From assembly GCF_000262305.1 (NCBI RefSeq), contig NC_017910.1, positions 1,860,001 through 1,924,000 of the forward strand: a DNA stretch of 64,000 bases. Direction: 5' to 3'. Below the pieces are notes generated by a model, which did not search any database, was not told the origin of the DNA, and was given only the letters and a program-made list of their open reading frames with translations. The DNA comes from Shimwellia blattae DSM 4481 = NBRC 105725 (GTDB taxonomy: Bacteria; Pseudomonadota; Gammaproteobacteria; Enterobacterales; Enterobacteriaceae). Each line of letters starts with the position of its first letter. Positions within the stretch are counted from its first letter, which is position 1. This document shows positions 17,005 to 26,200 of this stretch, piece after piece. The translations under genes were made by a program, and so were the position numbers.

Positions 17005-17679
17005 ATGAAAAATTTATCGCATCAGGAGCTGGCCCGGCGTATCGCCCGGGATATCCCCGAAGGGGCTTATGTGAATCTGGGTATCGGCCTGCCCACCCAG
17101 ATAGCCAACTACCTGCCTGCCGACCGGGAGATCTTCCTGCACAGTGAAAACGGCATCCTCGGCATGGGGCCCGCCCCGGCCCCGGGAGAAGAAGATCCGG
17201 AACTGATCAACGCCGGGAAACAGCCGGTCACCCTGCTTGCCGGGGGCTGCTATTTCCACCACGGGGACTCTTTCGCCATGATGCGCGGCGGCCACCTGGA
17301 TATCTGCGTGCTGGGGGCCTACCAGGTGTCTGAGCACGGTGACCTGGCGAACTGGAGCACCGGCGCACCCGGGGCTATCCCGGCCGTGGGCGGGGCGATG
17401 GATCTGGCTATCGGTGCCCGCCAGGTATTTGTGATGACCGAACATCTGACCAAAAAAGGCCAGTGCAAAATTGTCCCTGAGTGTACCTACCCGCTGACCG
17501 GGATCGGCTGCATCAGCCGCATTTACAGCGATATGGCCGTGATGGACGTTACAAAGCAGGGGCTGGTGGTGCGGGAACTCTTTGGCGATATCACCCCGGA
17601 ATACCTACAGGAAGTTACCCCTGTAGCCCTCACTTTTGATCTGGAGACGACCGACAATGTCCCATGCCTTTCTGTGTGA
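17005..17679 (+). CDS. pcaJ: 3-oxoadipate CoA-transferase subunit B
   Basis: Beta subunit of the same CoA-transferase. The catalytic glutamate that forms the CoA thioester is Glu48 in HSENGILGMGP, the family signature. Length 224 fits the family. A strong GAGGTATCAGC precedes the ATG. The 3' end overlaps the pcaF start by 23 bases, implying coupled translation. Confidence 0.95.
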   Translation: MKNLSHQELARRIARDIPEGAYVNLGIGLPTQIANYLPADREIFLHSENGILGMGPAPAPGEEDPELINAGKQPVTLLAGGCYFHHGDSFAMMRGGHLDICVLGAYQVSEHGDLANWSTGAPGAIPAVGGAMDLAIGARQVFVMTEHLTKKGQCKIVPECTYPLTGIGCISRIYSDMAVMDVTKQGLVVRELFGDITPEYLQEVTPVALTFDLETTDNVPCLSV

Positions 17680-18862
17680 TGCCCGCCGCACCCCGATTGG
17701 GCGGCTGAACGGCAGTTTAGCCACCGTACGCGCCGACGATCTGGCAGCCCTGCCGCTGCGTGATTTACTGGCCCGCTACCCGCACCTTGATCTGGCGGCC
17801 ATTGACGATGTTATCTACGGCTGCGCCAACCAGGCCGGTGAGGACAACCGCAACGTAGCGCGTATGGCGCTGCTGCTGGCGGGCCTGCCGGTCACGGTGC
17901 CCGGCAGCACCCTGAACCGCCTGTGCGGCTCAAGCCTGGATGCGGTGATCACCGCCAGCCGGGCGATTAAAAGCGGCGAAAGCGAGCTGATGATCGCCGG
18001 TGGGGTTGAGAGCATGACCCGCGCCCCCTTTGTCATGGGCAAGGCGGAAAGCCCCTGGAGCCGCCAGATGGCCCTGGAAGACACCACCATGGGCTGGCGC
18101 TTTATTAACCCGCAAATGCGCGCCCTCTACGGGGTGGAAAGCATGCCCCAGACGGCGGAAAACCTGGCGCAGAAATATGAGATAAGCCGCGAAGATCAGG
18201 ACGCCTTCGCCCTGCGCAGCCAGCAGCGCACGGCCCGGGCCTGGGATAACGGCTTCTACACCGGGCAGATAACCCCGGTCACCCTGGCGGGCGGGCGCAA
18301 CCAGCCAGACCGCCTGTTTGATAAAGACGAACACCCCCGCGCCACCACGGCGGAGGCCCTGGCAAAACTGAAACCGGTGGTTAACCCGCAGGGCTCTATT
18401 ACCGCAGGGAACGCCTCCGGCCTGAACGACGGCGCCTGCGCCCTGTTACTGGCCAGCGAGGGGGCCCTGTCGCGCCACGATCTGCAACCTATGGCGCGGA
18501 TTGTGGGCGGGGCCGTCTCTGGTCTGGCGCCTACGGTGATGGGCTATGGCCCGGTGGGCGCGGTAGAGAAAGTGCTCCACCAGACCGGGCTGACCCTTGC
18601 CCAGATGGATGTTATCGAACTGAATGAAGCCTTCGCCGCCCAGGCCCTGAGCGTGACCCGGGCACTGGGCCTTGCGGACGACGCCGCCCACGTTAACCCC
18701 AACGGCGGGGCCATTGCCCTGGGCCACCCGCTGGGTGCCTCCGGCGGGCGGCTGGTGATGAACGCGGCCTGGCAGCTGCGCCAGCAGCAGGGGCGCTACG
18801 CCCTGTGCACCATGTGCATTGGCGTGGGCCAGGGCATCGCCCTGATCATTGAGCGGGTGTGA
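17657..18862 (+). CDS. pcaF: 3-oxoadipyl-CoA thiolase
   Basis: Thiolase that cleaves 3-oxoadipyl-CoA to succinyl-CoA and acetyl-CoA, the last step of the pathway. The acyl-accepting cysteine is Cys90 in LNRLCGSSLDA. The histidine (NGGAIALGHPLGASGGR) and second cysteine (CTMCIGVGQG) motifs lie near the C terminus. I chose ATG 17657 (401 residues, RBS GGAG) over the in-frame start at 17636. PaaJ of phenylacetate breakdown is related, but the pcaIJ context decides. Confidence 0.94.
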   Translation: MSHAFLCDARRTPIGRLNGSLATVRADDLAALPLRDLLARYPHLDLAAIDDVIYGCANQAGEDNRNVARMALLLAGLPVTVPGSTLNRLCGSSLDAVITASRAIKSGESELMIAGGVESMTRAPFVMGKAESPWSRQMALEDTTMGWRFINPQMRALYGVESMPQTAENLAQKYEISREDQDAFALRSQQRTARAWDNGFYTGQITPVTLAGGRNQPDRLFDKDEHPRATTAEALAKLKPVVNPQGSITAGNASGLNDGACALLLASEGALSRHDLQPMARIVGGAVSGLAPTVMGYGPVGAVEKVLHQTGLTLAQMDVIELNEAFAAQALSVTRALGLADDAAHVNPNGGAIALGHPLGASGGRLVMNAAWQLRQQQGRYALCTMCIGVGQGIALIIERV

Positions 18863-18869
18863 GGCGCAG

Positions 18870-19646
18870 ATGGTCGAATATATCGTTGACGGCCCCGAAG
18901 GGGCACCGGTACTGGTGCTGTCGAACTCCCTCGGCACCCGCTGGACCATGTGGAACGGGGTGATCCCGCTGCTGACCCGCCACTTCCGGGTGGTGCGCTA
19001 CAACACCCGGGGCCACGGGGGCTCGCGCCTGCCGGAGTCCGCCCTGACCCTGGACACCCTGGGCCTGGATGTGGTGGATCTGCTGGATCACCTGGATATC
19101 GGCCAGGCCTGCTTTTGCGGGATCTCCCTGGGCGGGCTGACCGGTATGTGGCTGAACCGCTACGCCGGGGCTCGCTTTCACGGCCTGGCGGTCGCCAATA
19201 CGGCGGCGCGCATCGGCACGGAAGCGGCCTGGCGCACCCGGGCCGCACTGGTGCGTGAGCAGGGCATGGGGGAGATTGTGGCGGGCACGCCGGATCGCTG
19301 GTTTTCTGCGGCGTTTATCCGCCAGCAGCCTGCGGTGATCCCGGCTCTGCTGGCCGGGCTGGAGCAGGGCTCCCCCCTGGGATATGCGGCCTGCTGCGAA
19401 GTGCTGGCAACTGCTGATCTGCGCCCGCAGGCCCCCCAGATGGCGCGGCCGATGCTGGCTATCGCCGGGGAGCTGGATCCGGTCACCACCGTGGAGGATG
19501 CCCGCTGGCTGGCAGACCACGCGCCGGACACCCGGCTGGTGACCTTGCCTGCGTCCCATTTATCGAATGTGGAGTGCCCGGGGCAGTTTGCTCAGGCACT
19601 GGTGAGCTTCTTTGCCCGACAGGGAGTGATACATGCTGAATATTGA
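18870..19646 (+). CDS. pcaD: 3-oxoadipate enol-lactone hydrolase
   Basis: Alpha/beta hydrolase converting 3-oxoadipate enol-lactone to 3-oxoadipate, where catechol and protocatechuate branches meet. The 258-residue product has the oxyanion region (LVLSNSLGTRWTMW), nucleophile Ser86 in GISLGG, the acid region (AGELDPVTTVEDA) and the histidine in ASHLSNVE. ATG 18870 is chosen because the upstream in-frame GTG adds only linker residues. It overlaps catB by 14 bases. A CatD-type isoenzyme would look the same; no PcaC fusion is seen. Confidence 0.93.
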   Translation: MVEYIVDGPEGAPVLVLSNSLGTRWTMWNGVIPLLTRHFRVVRYNTRGHGGSRLPESALTLDTLGLDVVDLLDHLDIGQACFCGISLGGLTGMWLNRYAGARFHGLAVANTAARIGTEAAWRTRAALVREQGMGEIVAGTPDRWFSAAFIRQQPAVIPALLAGLEQGSPLGYAACCEVLATADLRPQAPQMARPMLAIAGELDPVTTVEDARWLADHAPDTRLVTLPASHLSNVECPGQFAQALVSFFARQGVIHAEY

Positions 19647-20745
19647 ATCGATCCGCTGCTGGCTGGTGGATATCCCCACCATTCGCCCGCACAAGTTATC
19701 CATGGCGACCATGGGCTGCCAGACCCTGACCATTATTGAAATGGTCTGTAATGGCGGGATCTCCGGCTGGGGCGAGGCGACCACCATTGGTGGCTTAAGC
19801 TACGGCCCGGAAAGCCCGGAGGGGATCCGCTCCGCTATTGAGACCTATCTGGCCCCGCTGATTTGCGGCAAAACCTTTAGCGGCGTGGAAGCGCTCAGCC
19901 GGACCATGAACGCCAGCGTGAAAGGCAACACCTTTGCCAAATCGGCCCTGGAAACCGCGTTTCTTGATGCCCAGGGTAAAGTGCTCGGGGTGCCGGTCAG
20001 CACTCTGCTGGGCGGGGCGCTCAGCCAGCGCCTGCCGGTGCTCTGGACCCTGGCAAGCGGCAACACTCAGCAGGATATCGACGAAGGCAAACGCCTGCTG
20101 GCGGAAGGCCGCCACAACACCTTTAAGCTCAAGATCGGTGCCGGGCAGTTGCAGGACGACGTGCGCCACGCCATTGCCATTAAGCAGGCCCTGGGCGAGC
20201 AGGTGAGTGTGCGGGTGGATGTAAACCAGGCCTGGGATATGACCGCCGCCGTAAAAGGGATCCGCGAGTTGCAGGCCGGGGGCATTGATCTGATTGAGCA
20301 GCCGCTGCCCCTGTGGAACCACCGGGATCTGATTGCCCTGAGCCAGCGCTTTGATGTGCCCATGCTGGCAGACGAAAGCGTCGCCACCCTACAGGACAGC
20401 TACGCCCTTGCCAGCGGCGGCTTTACCGGTGCCTGGGCGCTGAAAATTGCCAAAGCCGGTGGCCCGGCCCAGGTACTGAAGCTGGCCCATGTGGCCCAGG
20501 GGGCGGGGATCAGCTTATATGGCGGCACCATGCTGGAAGGCAGCCTGGGCACGGTGGCATCGCTGCACGCCTGGTCCACCATTGGCTTACAGTGGGGCAC
20601 CGAGATGTTCGGCCCGCTGTTACTGAAAGATGACATTCTCACCAGCCCGCTGGTATTTACCGATGGCGGCGTAACCCTGCCAGAAGGCCCGGGGCTGGGG
20701 GTTGAGATTGACCGCGATAAACTGAACCATTATTCCCGGCAGTGA
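19633..20745 (+). CDS. catB: Muconate cycloisomerase
   Basis: Enolase-superfamily enzyme turning cis,cis-muconate into muconolactone. The 370-residue product shows the KxK base motif (Lys165-Leu-Lys167 in TFKLKIG) and metal ligands Asp196 (DVNQAW), Glu222 (IEQP) and Asp247 (ADES), positions matching the Pseudomonas enzyme within two residues. The conserved IxxWGEA-type loop and GGTMLEGSLGT near the C terminus fit. It follows pcaD with overlap and precedes catC by 10 bases. Confidence 0.96.
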   Translation: MLNIESIRCWLVDIPTIRPHKLSMATMGCQTLTIIEMVCNGGISGWGEATTIGGLSYGPESPEGIRSAIETYLAPLICGKTFSGVEALSRTMNASVKGNTFAKSALETAFLDAQGKVLGVPVSTLLGGALSQRLPVLWTLASGNTQQDIDEGKRLLAEGRHNTFKLKIGAGQLQDDVRHAIAIKQALGEQVSVRVDVNQAWDMTAAVKGIRELQAGGIDLIEQPLPLWNHRDLIALSQRFDVPMLADESVATLQDSYALASGGFTGAWALKIAKAGGPAQVLKLAHVAQGAGISLYGGTMLEGSLGTVASLHAWSTIGLQWGTEMFGPLLLKDDILTSPLVFTDGGVTLPEGPGLGVEIDRDKLNHYSRQ

Positions 20746-20755
20746 GGAGGCAATT

Positions 20756-21046
20756 ATGTTATTCAAAGTTGATATGACGGTAAATATACCGCTGGACTAC
20801 CCGAAAGAGCAGGCCGAGGCACTCAAAGCGACAGAGAAGGCATATTCCCAGCAGCTCCAGCGCGAAGGGAAATGGCGCCATATCTGGCGGGTGGCCGGGC
20901 TGTATGCCAATGTCAGCATTTTTGATGTTAAGGATAACGAAGAATTACATTCTATTTTAATGGGGCTGCCGTTATATCCGTTTATGGAGATTTCCGTAAC
21001 GCCGTTATGCCGCCACCCGTCATCCGTAAAAGATGATGACCGTTAA
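20756..21046 (+). CDS. catC: Muconolactone delta-isomerase
   Basis: Small (96-residue) decamer-forming isomerase that moves the double bond of muconolactone to give 3-oxoadipate enol-lactone. The family pattern MLFKVDMTVNIP...KEQAEALKATEKAYSQ...GKWRHIWRVAGLYANVSIFDV...ELHSILMGLPLYPFM is clear. RBS GAGGAGG precedes ATG 20756. It lies between catB and catA, the standard partners. Confidence 0.97.
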   Translation: MLFKVDMTVNIPLDYPKEQAEALKATEKAYSQQLQREGKWRHIWRVAGLYANVSIFDVKDNEELHSILMGLPLYPFMEISVTPLCRHPSSVKDDDR

Positions 21047-21087
21047 TTAAAAGCGAAAATTATAAAACCCTACACGAGAGCATATTT

Positions 21088-22017
21088 ATGTCTGTAAATA
21101 AAAATATTGCCAGCGAGCTGAATACCTTACTGACCGTCAGCAGCGGAATTAATGACGCGGGCGGTAATGAGCGCTTTAAAAAAATCATGCTGAAAGTGAT
21201 GTCTGACATCTGCGACACCATTGATCAGTTCGACGTGACCGACGAAGAGTTCTGGCAGGCGATCAACTACATTAACCTGCTGGGCGAGCGCAAAGAGACC
21301 GCACTGCTGGCCGCGGGCCTGGGCATTGAGCACTACCTGGATCTGCGCGCCGACGCGCTGGACGCGGAGCAGGGAAATGCCCGGGGCACCCCGCGCACCA
21401 TCGAAGGGCCCCTGTATGTGGCAAATGCCCCCCTGAGCCCTCAGTTCGCCCGCATGGACGACGGCACCGATAACGGCGAAATCATGTGGCTGCACGGCCA
21501 GGTGACCGATACAGACGGCAACCCGGTGGCGAACGCCATTGTGGATGTCTGGCACGCCAATACCCTGGGGAACTACTCGTTTTTTGATCAGTCCCAGAGC
21601 GAGTACAACCTGCGCCGCCGTATTCAGACCGGTGCCGATGGCCGCTACGCGGTGCGCAGTATTGTGCCCTCCGGCTACGGCTGCCCGCCAGACGGCCCGA
21701 CCCAGGCCCTGCTTAATCAGTTAGGCCGCCACGGTAACCGCCCGGCCCATATTCATTTCTTTGTCTCGGCCCCGGGGTATAAGCATTTAACCACCCAGAT
21801 TAACCTCAGCGGTGATAAATACCTGTGGGATGACTTTGCCTTTGCCACCCGCGATGGCCTGGTGGCCGACCCGGTAAAAATTACCGATGGGCAGATTGCC
21901 AGCCAGCGGGATATTAATCAGCCCCATACTGAGGTGAATTTTAATTTCACCCTGTGCCAGGCCCGTGATAACCAGCAAGAGTTACGCAGCAACCGCCCGC
22001 GCGCACTGCAGTCCTGA
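21088..22017 (+). CDS. catA: Catechol 1,2-dioxygenase
   Basis: Intradiol ring-cleavage enzyme making cis,cis-muconate from catechol. The Fe(III) ligands are visible: Tyr163 (GNYSFF), Tyr197 (PSGYGCPP), His221 and His223 (PAHIHFF). An N-terminal helical dimer linker (residues 1-105) precedes the catalytic beta sandwich (GPLYVANAP, MWLHGQVTDTDGNPV). Length 309 matches the family. GAGAG precedes the ATG. The 41-base gap to catC has no terminator. Confidence 0.97.
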   Translation: MSVNKNIASELNTLLTVSSGINDAGGNERFKKIMLKVMSDICDTIDQFDVTDEEFWQAINYINLLGERKETALLAAGLGIEHYLDLRADALDAEQGNARGTPRTIEGPLYVANAPLSPQFARMDDGTDNGEIMWLHGQVTDTDGNPVANAIVDVWHANTLGNYSFFDQSQSEYNLRRRIQTGADGRYAVRSIVPSGYGCPPDGPTQALLNQLGRHGNRPAHIHFFVSAPGYKHLTTQINLSGDKYLWDDFAFATRDGLVADPVKITDGQIASQRDINQPHTEVNFNFTLCQARDNQQELRSNRPRALQS

Positions 22018-22060
22018 TTACATTTACATATTATTAAGCCGTTTATTGCTGAGGTCATTT

Positions 22061-23416
22061 ATGAATATGACAGTCTCGTCGTCTGCCTCTGCGCTGAAAA
22101 AGAAAATAGAGCAAGCGCTGATCATTGATAAAGATGCCGGAATATACCAGTGCAACCGGGGAATATTTACCGACCCGGAATTATTTGAACTGGAAATGAA
22201 GCACCTGTTTGAGGGGAACTGGGTCTATCTGGCACATGAAAGCCAGATCCCTGAGCCAGGCGACTATTACACCCTTACTGTCGGCCGCCAGCCGGTGATG
22301 ATCACCCGGGACAAAGAGGGCCAGCTGCACGCGCTGATTAACAGCTGCTCGCACCGTGGGGCGATGCTCGCCAGCCGTAAAGCCGGGAATAAAAGCTCAT
22401 TTACCTGCCCGTTCCACGGGTGGACCTTCAGCAATAACGGCAAGTTACTGAAAGCAAAAGATGAGAAGACCGGCGGCTACCCGCCGTGCTTTAAGCAGGA
22501 TGGCTCCCATGATCTGAAAGCCATGCCGCGCTTTACCAGTTATAAGGGCTTCCTGTTCGGCAGCCTGCGGGAAGAGGTGGCCCCCCTGGAAGAGTACCTG
22601 GGCGACACCCTGCGGGTGCTGGATCTGATTGTCGACCAGGCCCCGGAAGGGCTGGAGGTGCTCTCCGGTGCTTCTACCTATACCTATGAAGGCAACTGGA
22701 AGCTGGGCATGGAAAACGGCGCCGATGGCTACCACGTCAGCGTGGTGCACTGGAACTACGCCTCTACCATGTCGCGGCGCAACTACGAAGCCAACGCCAC
22801 CCACGCGGTGGACGCTAACGGCTGGTCGAAAAGCACCGGCGGGGTATATGGCTTTGATAACGGCCATATGCTGCTCTGGACCGAAGTGCTGAACCCGGAA
22901 GTGCGCCCGGTATACAACCAGCAGGCGCGGCTGGTGGAGCAGTTTGGCGAGCAGCGCGCGGGGCTGATGGTCAACCAGACCCGTAACCTGTGCCTGTACC
23001 CGAACGTCTACATTATGGATCAGTTCTCGACCCAGATCCGCGTAGTGCGCCCGCTGGCGGTGGACAAAACCGAAGTGACGATTTTCTGCTTCGCCCCCAA
23101 AGGGGAGAGCGCCGCAGACCGCACCCTGCGTATTCGCCAGTATGAAGACTTTTTTAACGTCAGCGGCATGGGCACCCCGGACGATCTGGAAGAGTTCCGC
23201 GCCTGCCAGCAGGGCTATATGGCGCGCAACTTACCCTGGAGCGACATGAGCCGCGGGGCCACCCGCTGGGTGGAAGGGGCGGATGAAAACGCCGCCCTGA
23301 TGGAGATCCGCCCGCAGCTGAGCGGCCCGCGCTCTGAAGATGAGGCACTGTACGTTACCCACCACCACCACTGGCAGCAGGCGCTGCTGAGCGCCATCGG
23401 GGAGGAAGAAGCATGA
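22061..23416 (+). CDS. benA: Benzoate 1,2-dioxygenase large (alpha) subunit
   Basis: Rieske non-haem iron oxygenase component that dihydroxylates benzoate to the cis-diol carboxylate. Rieske ligands are Cys96, His98, Cys116 and His119 (CSHRG...CPFHGW). Probable mononuclear iron ligands are His225 and His230, bridged by Asp222 (ADGYHVSVVHW). I chose ATG 22061 (RBS TGAGG, 451 residues); an ORF start at 21965 would overlap catA. Annotation as benzoate rather than toluate (XylX) or anthranilate (AntA) dioxygenase rests on linkage to catA and benD. Confidence 0.94.
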   Translation: MNMTVSSSASALKKKIEQALIIDKDAGIYQCNRGIFTDPELFELEMKHLFEGNWVYLAHESQIPEPGDYYTLTVGRQPVMITRDKEGQLHALINSCSHRGAMLASRKAGNKSSFTCPFHGWTFSNNGKLLKAKDEKTGGYPPCFKQDGSHDLKAMPRFTSYKGFLFGSLREEVAPLEEYLGDTLRVLDLIVDQAPEGLEVLSGASTYTYEGNWKLGMENGADGYHVSVVHWNYASTMSRRNYEANATHAVDANGWSKSTGGVYGFDNGHMLLWTEVLNPEVRPVYNQQARLVEQFGEQRAGLMVNQTRNLCLYPNVYIMDQFSTQIRVVRPLAVDKTEVTIFCFAPKGESAADRTLRIRQYEDFFNVSGMGTPDDLEEFRACQQGYMARNLPWSDMSRGATRWVEGADENAALMEIRPQLSGPRSEDEALYVTHHHHWQQALLSAIGEEEA

Positions 23417-23901
23417 ACCCGTTATTACAGGATGTGACCCAGTTTCTCTACCGGGAAGCGCGGCTGCTGGACGACCGGGACTGGGACAACTGGCTGAACT
23501 GCTACCACCCGGAGGCGGTGTACTGGATGCCCGCCTGGACCGACCACGACCAGCTGACCCGGGACCCCCAGCGGGAAATCTCCCTGATCTACTACGGCTG
23601 CCGCGACGGGCTGGAAGACCGGGTCTACCGCATTAAGACCGAGCGTTCGGCCGCCAGTACCCCGGAGCCGCGCACCACCCATATGCTGAGCAATATCGAG
23701 CTGCTCGGCCAGGAGGGTGACACTGTCACGGTGCGTTACAACTGGTGCACCTGGAGCCACCGTTACCAGAAAACCGACCAGTTTTTCGGCACCACTACGC
23801 TGACCCTGCACACGGCCGACAGCGGGCTGGTGATCATGAAGAAAGTGGTGCAACTGAACAACGATTATATCAATCAGGTTATTGATATTTATCATATTTA
23901 A
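23413..23901 (+). CDS. benB: Benzoate 1,2-dioxygenase small (beta) subunit
   Basis: 162-residue structural beta subunit (SnoaL-like cone fold) of the alpha3beta3 oxygenase. Family features: LYREARLLDDRDWDNWLNCY, the acidic AVYWMPAW, DRVYRIKTERSAAS and the C-terminal KKVVQLNNDYINQVIDIYH. Its ATG overlaps the benA stop by four bases, consistent with stoichiometric coupled synthesis. Confidence 0.95.
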   Translation: MNPLLQDVTQFLYREARLLDDRDWDNWLNCYHPEAVYWMPAWTDHDQLTRDPQREISLIYYGCRDGLEDRVYRIKTERSAASTPEPRTTHMLSNIELLGQEGDTVTVRYNWCTWSHRYQKTDQFFGTTTLTLHTADSGLVIMKKVVQLNNDYINQVIDIYHI

Positions 23902-23912
23902 AGGAGTGCGCC

Positions 23913-24920
23913 ATGTATAACGTCGCGCTGAATTTTGAGGATGGCGTAACGCGCTTCATCCAGTGCAATGATAATGAAAAAGTGCTGGATGCGGCCTACC
24001 GCCAGAAAATTAACCTGCCGATGGACTGCTCCGACGGGGTGTGCGGCACCTGTAAATGCCACTGTGAGTCCGGCGAGTTTGACCTTGGCGATGAGTATAT
24101 CGACGAGGCGCTCTCCGACCAGGAGCGGGCAAAAGGCATGGTGCTGACCTGCCAGATGGTGCCCACCTCGGACTGTGTTATCCAGATCCCGATGGCCTCC
24201 ACCCTGTGTAAGACCGGCGACCAGCAGTTTACCGCCAGCATCGGGCGGGTGGCGTCGCTCTCGGACAGCGCCATCGAGCTGGAGCTGAACCTGACCAGCC
24301 ACCCGGGGATCACCTTTTTACCGGGGCAGTACATCAATATCCAGGTGCCGGGCAGCGATGCCTGGCGGGCTTACTCCTTCAGCTCAAAGCCGGGCAGCGC
24401 GCAGCTCAGCTTCCTGTTGCGCAACGTGCCGGATGGCCGCATGAGCACCTGGCTTACCCAAAGCGCCCGGGAAGGGGACGTCATGCAGCTTGCCGGGCCC
24501 CTGGGCAGCTTTTACCTGCGCCCGGTGCAGCGCCCGGTGGTGATGCTGGCCGGGGGAACCGGGCTGGCGCCGTTCCTCTCCATGCTGGAGCAGCTGGCGG
24601 TCACCGGCTGTGATAAGCCCATTACCCTGTTATACGGCGTGAACCGCGACGAAGACCGGGTGAAGCTGGAGCAGCTCGAAGGGCTGGCCGCCCGGCTGCC
24701 GGGCTTCAGCTACCGGGTCTGTGTGGCAGACCCCGGGACCACCAACCCTTACCAGGGCTATGTAACGGACCATATGAGCCGCGACACCCTCCACGACGGC
24801 GAGGTGGATATCTACCTGTGCGGGCCGCCCCCGATGGTGGATGCGGTCATGTCCTGGCTGGAAGTGGCGCGGATTGAGCCTGCCCATTTTTATTATGAAA
24901 AATTCGCCCCCCAGCGCTGA
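23913..24920 (+). CDS. benC: Benzoate 1,2-dioxygenase reductase component
   Basis: One-chain electron transfer protein from NADH to BenAB. The N-terminal plant-type [2Fe-2S] ferredoxin has Cys39, Cys44, Cys47 and Cys80 (CSDGVCGTC...LTC). An FAD domain follows (RAYSFSSKPG) and then an NAD domain (LAGGTGLAPFLSML, CGPPPMVDAV). Length 335 fits BenC/XylZ. RBS GGAG; 11 bases after benB. Confidence 0.96.
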   Translation: MYNVALNFEDGVTRFIQCNDNEKVLDAAYRQKINLPMDCSDGVCGTCKCHCESGEFDLGDEYIDEALSDQERAKGMVLTCQMVPTSDCVIQIPMASTLCKTGDQQFTASIGRVASLSDSAIELELNLTSHPGITFLPGQYINIQVPGSDAWRAYSFSSKPGSAQLSFLLRNVPDGRMSTWLTQSAREGDVMQLAGPLGSFYLRPVQRPVVMLAGGTGLAPFLSMLEQLAVTGCDKPITLLYGVNRDEDRVKLEQLEGLAARLPGFSYRVCVADPGTTNPYQGYVTDHMSRDTLHDGEVDIYLCGPPPMVDAVMSWLEVARIEPAHFYYEKFAPQR

Positions 24921-24928
24921 GGTGCCCT

Positions 24929-25711
24929 ATGCAGCAACGTCGTTTTGAAAACAAGGTAATGGTCATCACCGGGGCCGCCCAGGGGATCGGTAAAGCGGTG
25001 GCCGAACGGGCCGCCGCCGAAGGGGCGAAACTGGTGTTAGTCGACCGGGCCCACTGGCTGGAAGAGGTGGCCGCCGGGCTGCGCCAGCAGGGTGGTGAGG
25101 TGCTGGCGCTGAATGCAGATCTTGAGCAGTGGGAGCCGACCGAGGCGGCCTTCGCCCGGGCCCATCAGCACTTCGGGCAGATTGATATTCTGGTGAACAA
25201 TGTGGGCGGCACCATCTGGGCACGCCCCTATGCTGAGTATCAGCCCCACCAGGTAGAGGCGGAGATCCGCCGCTCCCTGTTCCCGACTCTGTGGGGTTGC
25301 CGGGCGGTACTGCCCTATATGCTGGCGCGCCACCAGGGGGCGATTGTTAATGTCTCCTCCGTGGCGACCCGGGGGGTGAACCGGGTGCCTTATTCGGCCG
25401 CCAAAGGGGGGGTTAATGCGCTGACCCAGTCCCTGGCTTTTGAATATGCCAGTGCCGGGATCCGTATTAATGCCACCGCACCGGGCGGCACCGAGGCACC
25501 ACCGCGCCTGACGCCGCGCAATACGGAGGTGCCCACCCCACAGGAGCAGGCCTGGTATCAGCAGGTGGTGGATCAGACCTGTGCCACCAGCCTGATGCAC
25601 CGCTACGGCTCTGTGGAGGAGCAGGCGGCGGCGATTCTGTTCCTCGCCAGTGATGACGCCAGCTATATCAACGGCACCGTGTTACCGGTGGCCGGGGGCG
25701 ATCTGGGCTAA
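24929..25711 (+). CDS. benD: cis-1,2-dihydroxycyclohexa-3,5-diene-1-carboxylate dehydrogenase
   Basis: Short-chain dehydrogenase that oxidises and decarboxylates the benzoate diol to catechol. The 260-residue product shows the NAD motif (GAAQGIGKA), the structural NNVGG, and the Ser-Tyr-Lys catalytic set (NVSSVATRG...YSAAKGG). Eight bases after benC. It ends the eleven-gene run; the stop overlaps the convergent small gene by four bases, leaving no room for a terminator between them. Confidence 0.95.
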   Translation: MQQRRFENKVMVITGAAQGIGKAVAERAAAEGAKLVLVDRAHWLEEVAAGLRQQGGEVLALNADLEQWEPTEAAFARAHQHFGQIDILVNNVGGTIWARPYAEYQPHQVEAEIRRSLFPTLWGCRAVLPYMLARHQGAIVNVSSVATRGVNRVPYSAAKGGVNALTQSLAFEYASAGIRINATAPGGTEAPPRLTPRNTEVPTPQEQAWYQQVVDQTCATSLMHRYGSVEEQAAAILFLASDDASYINGTVLPVAGGDLG

Positions 25712-26076
25712 AGGGTCAGCAGCTGGTTTAGCTGCTCGGGGGAGATGGCCTCCTGCTGGTGCAGGCGCATACACTCTGCGCTGTTCCAGACGGTAGCCAG
25801 ATGCTCCAGGCGGTGCCTGGCAGAGCGGGAGTTGGCGTTAAGCCGCTCCCGCATTTTATTGCCCAGAGTCACGAGGTGGTCCGGGGGCAGATCCGGCATC
25901 CGGCCATCAAACCAGACGGGCTCATTGCGGATAACGCACTGTTTTGCCTGCTCATCGCCAAGGGCGTCTACGGCCATATGGCACATCAGCAGGGTTTCTA
26001 CCTTGCGCGACGGGTGTTCATTACGGGTGAGTAGCGCCAGCCCAATACAGAGCATGATGGCGAACAGATATTTCAT
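25708..26076 (-). CDS. Small exported protein of unknown function, paralogue of the next gene
   Basis: A 122-residue protein with an N-terminal hydrophobic segment (MKYLFAIMLCIGLALL) and no lipobox. It shares two cysteine-centred motifs with its upstream neighbour: ETLLMCHMAVDALG here, EQVLRCGYAVDELG there; NSAECMRLHQQE here, NASTCRSLHRQP there. A strong AAGGAGG RBS precedes ATG 26076. I know no function. Convergent with benD, so unlikely to be part of the benzoate pathway. Confidence 0.75.
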   Translation of the reverse strand: MKYLFAIMLCIGLALLTRNEHPSRKVETLLMCHMAVDALGDEQAKQCVIRNEPVWFDGRMPDLPPDHLVTLGNKMRERLNANSRSARHRLEHLATVWNSAECMRLHQQEAISPEQLNQLLTL

Positions 26077-26200
26077 ATGACCTCCTTGTCATCCGATACC
26101 TGTTGTTATGCACGCCACAGTATGCGGTATACCGGCCCCGCAGGGGAAATGCTGCGTGTGGTTTTGCGGCGCAATTAATGCGAATTTCCTGAATTTTGCC

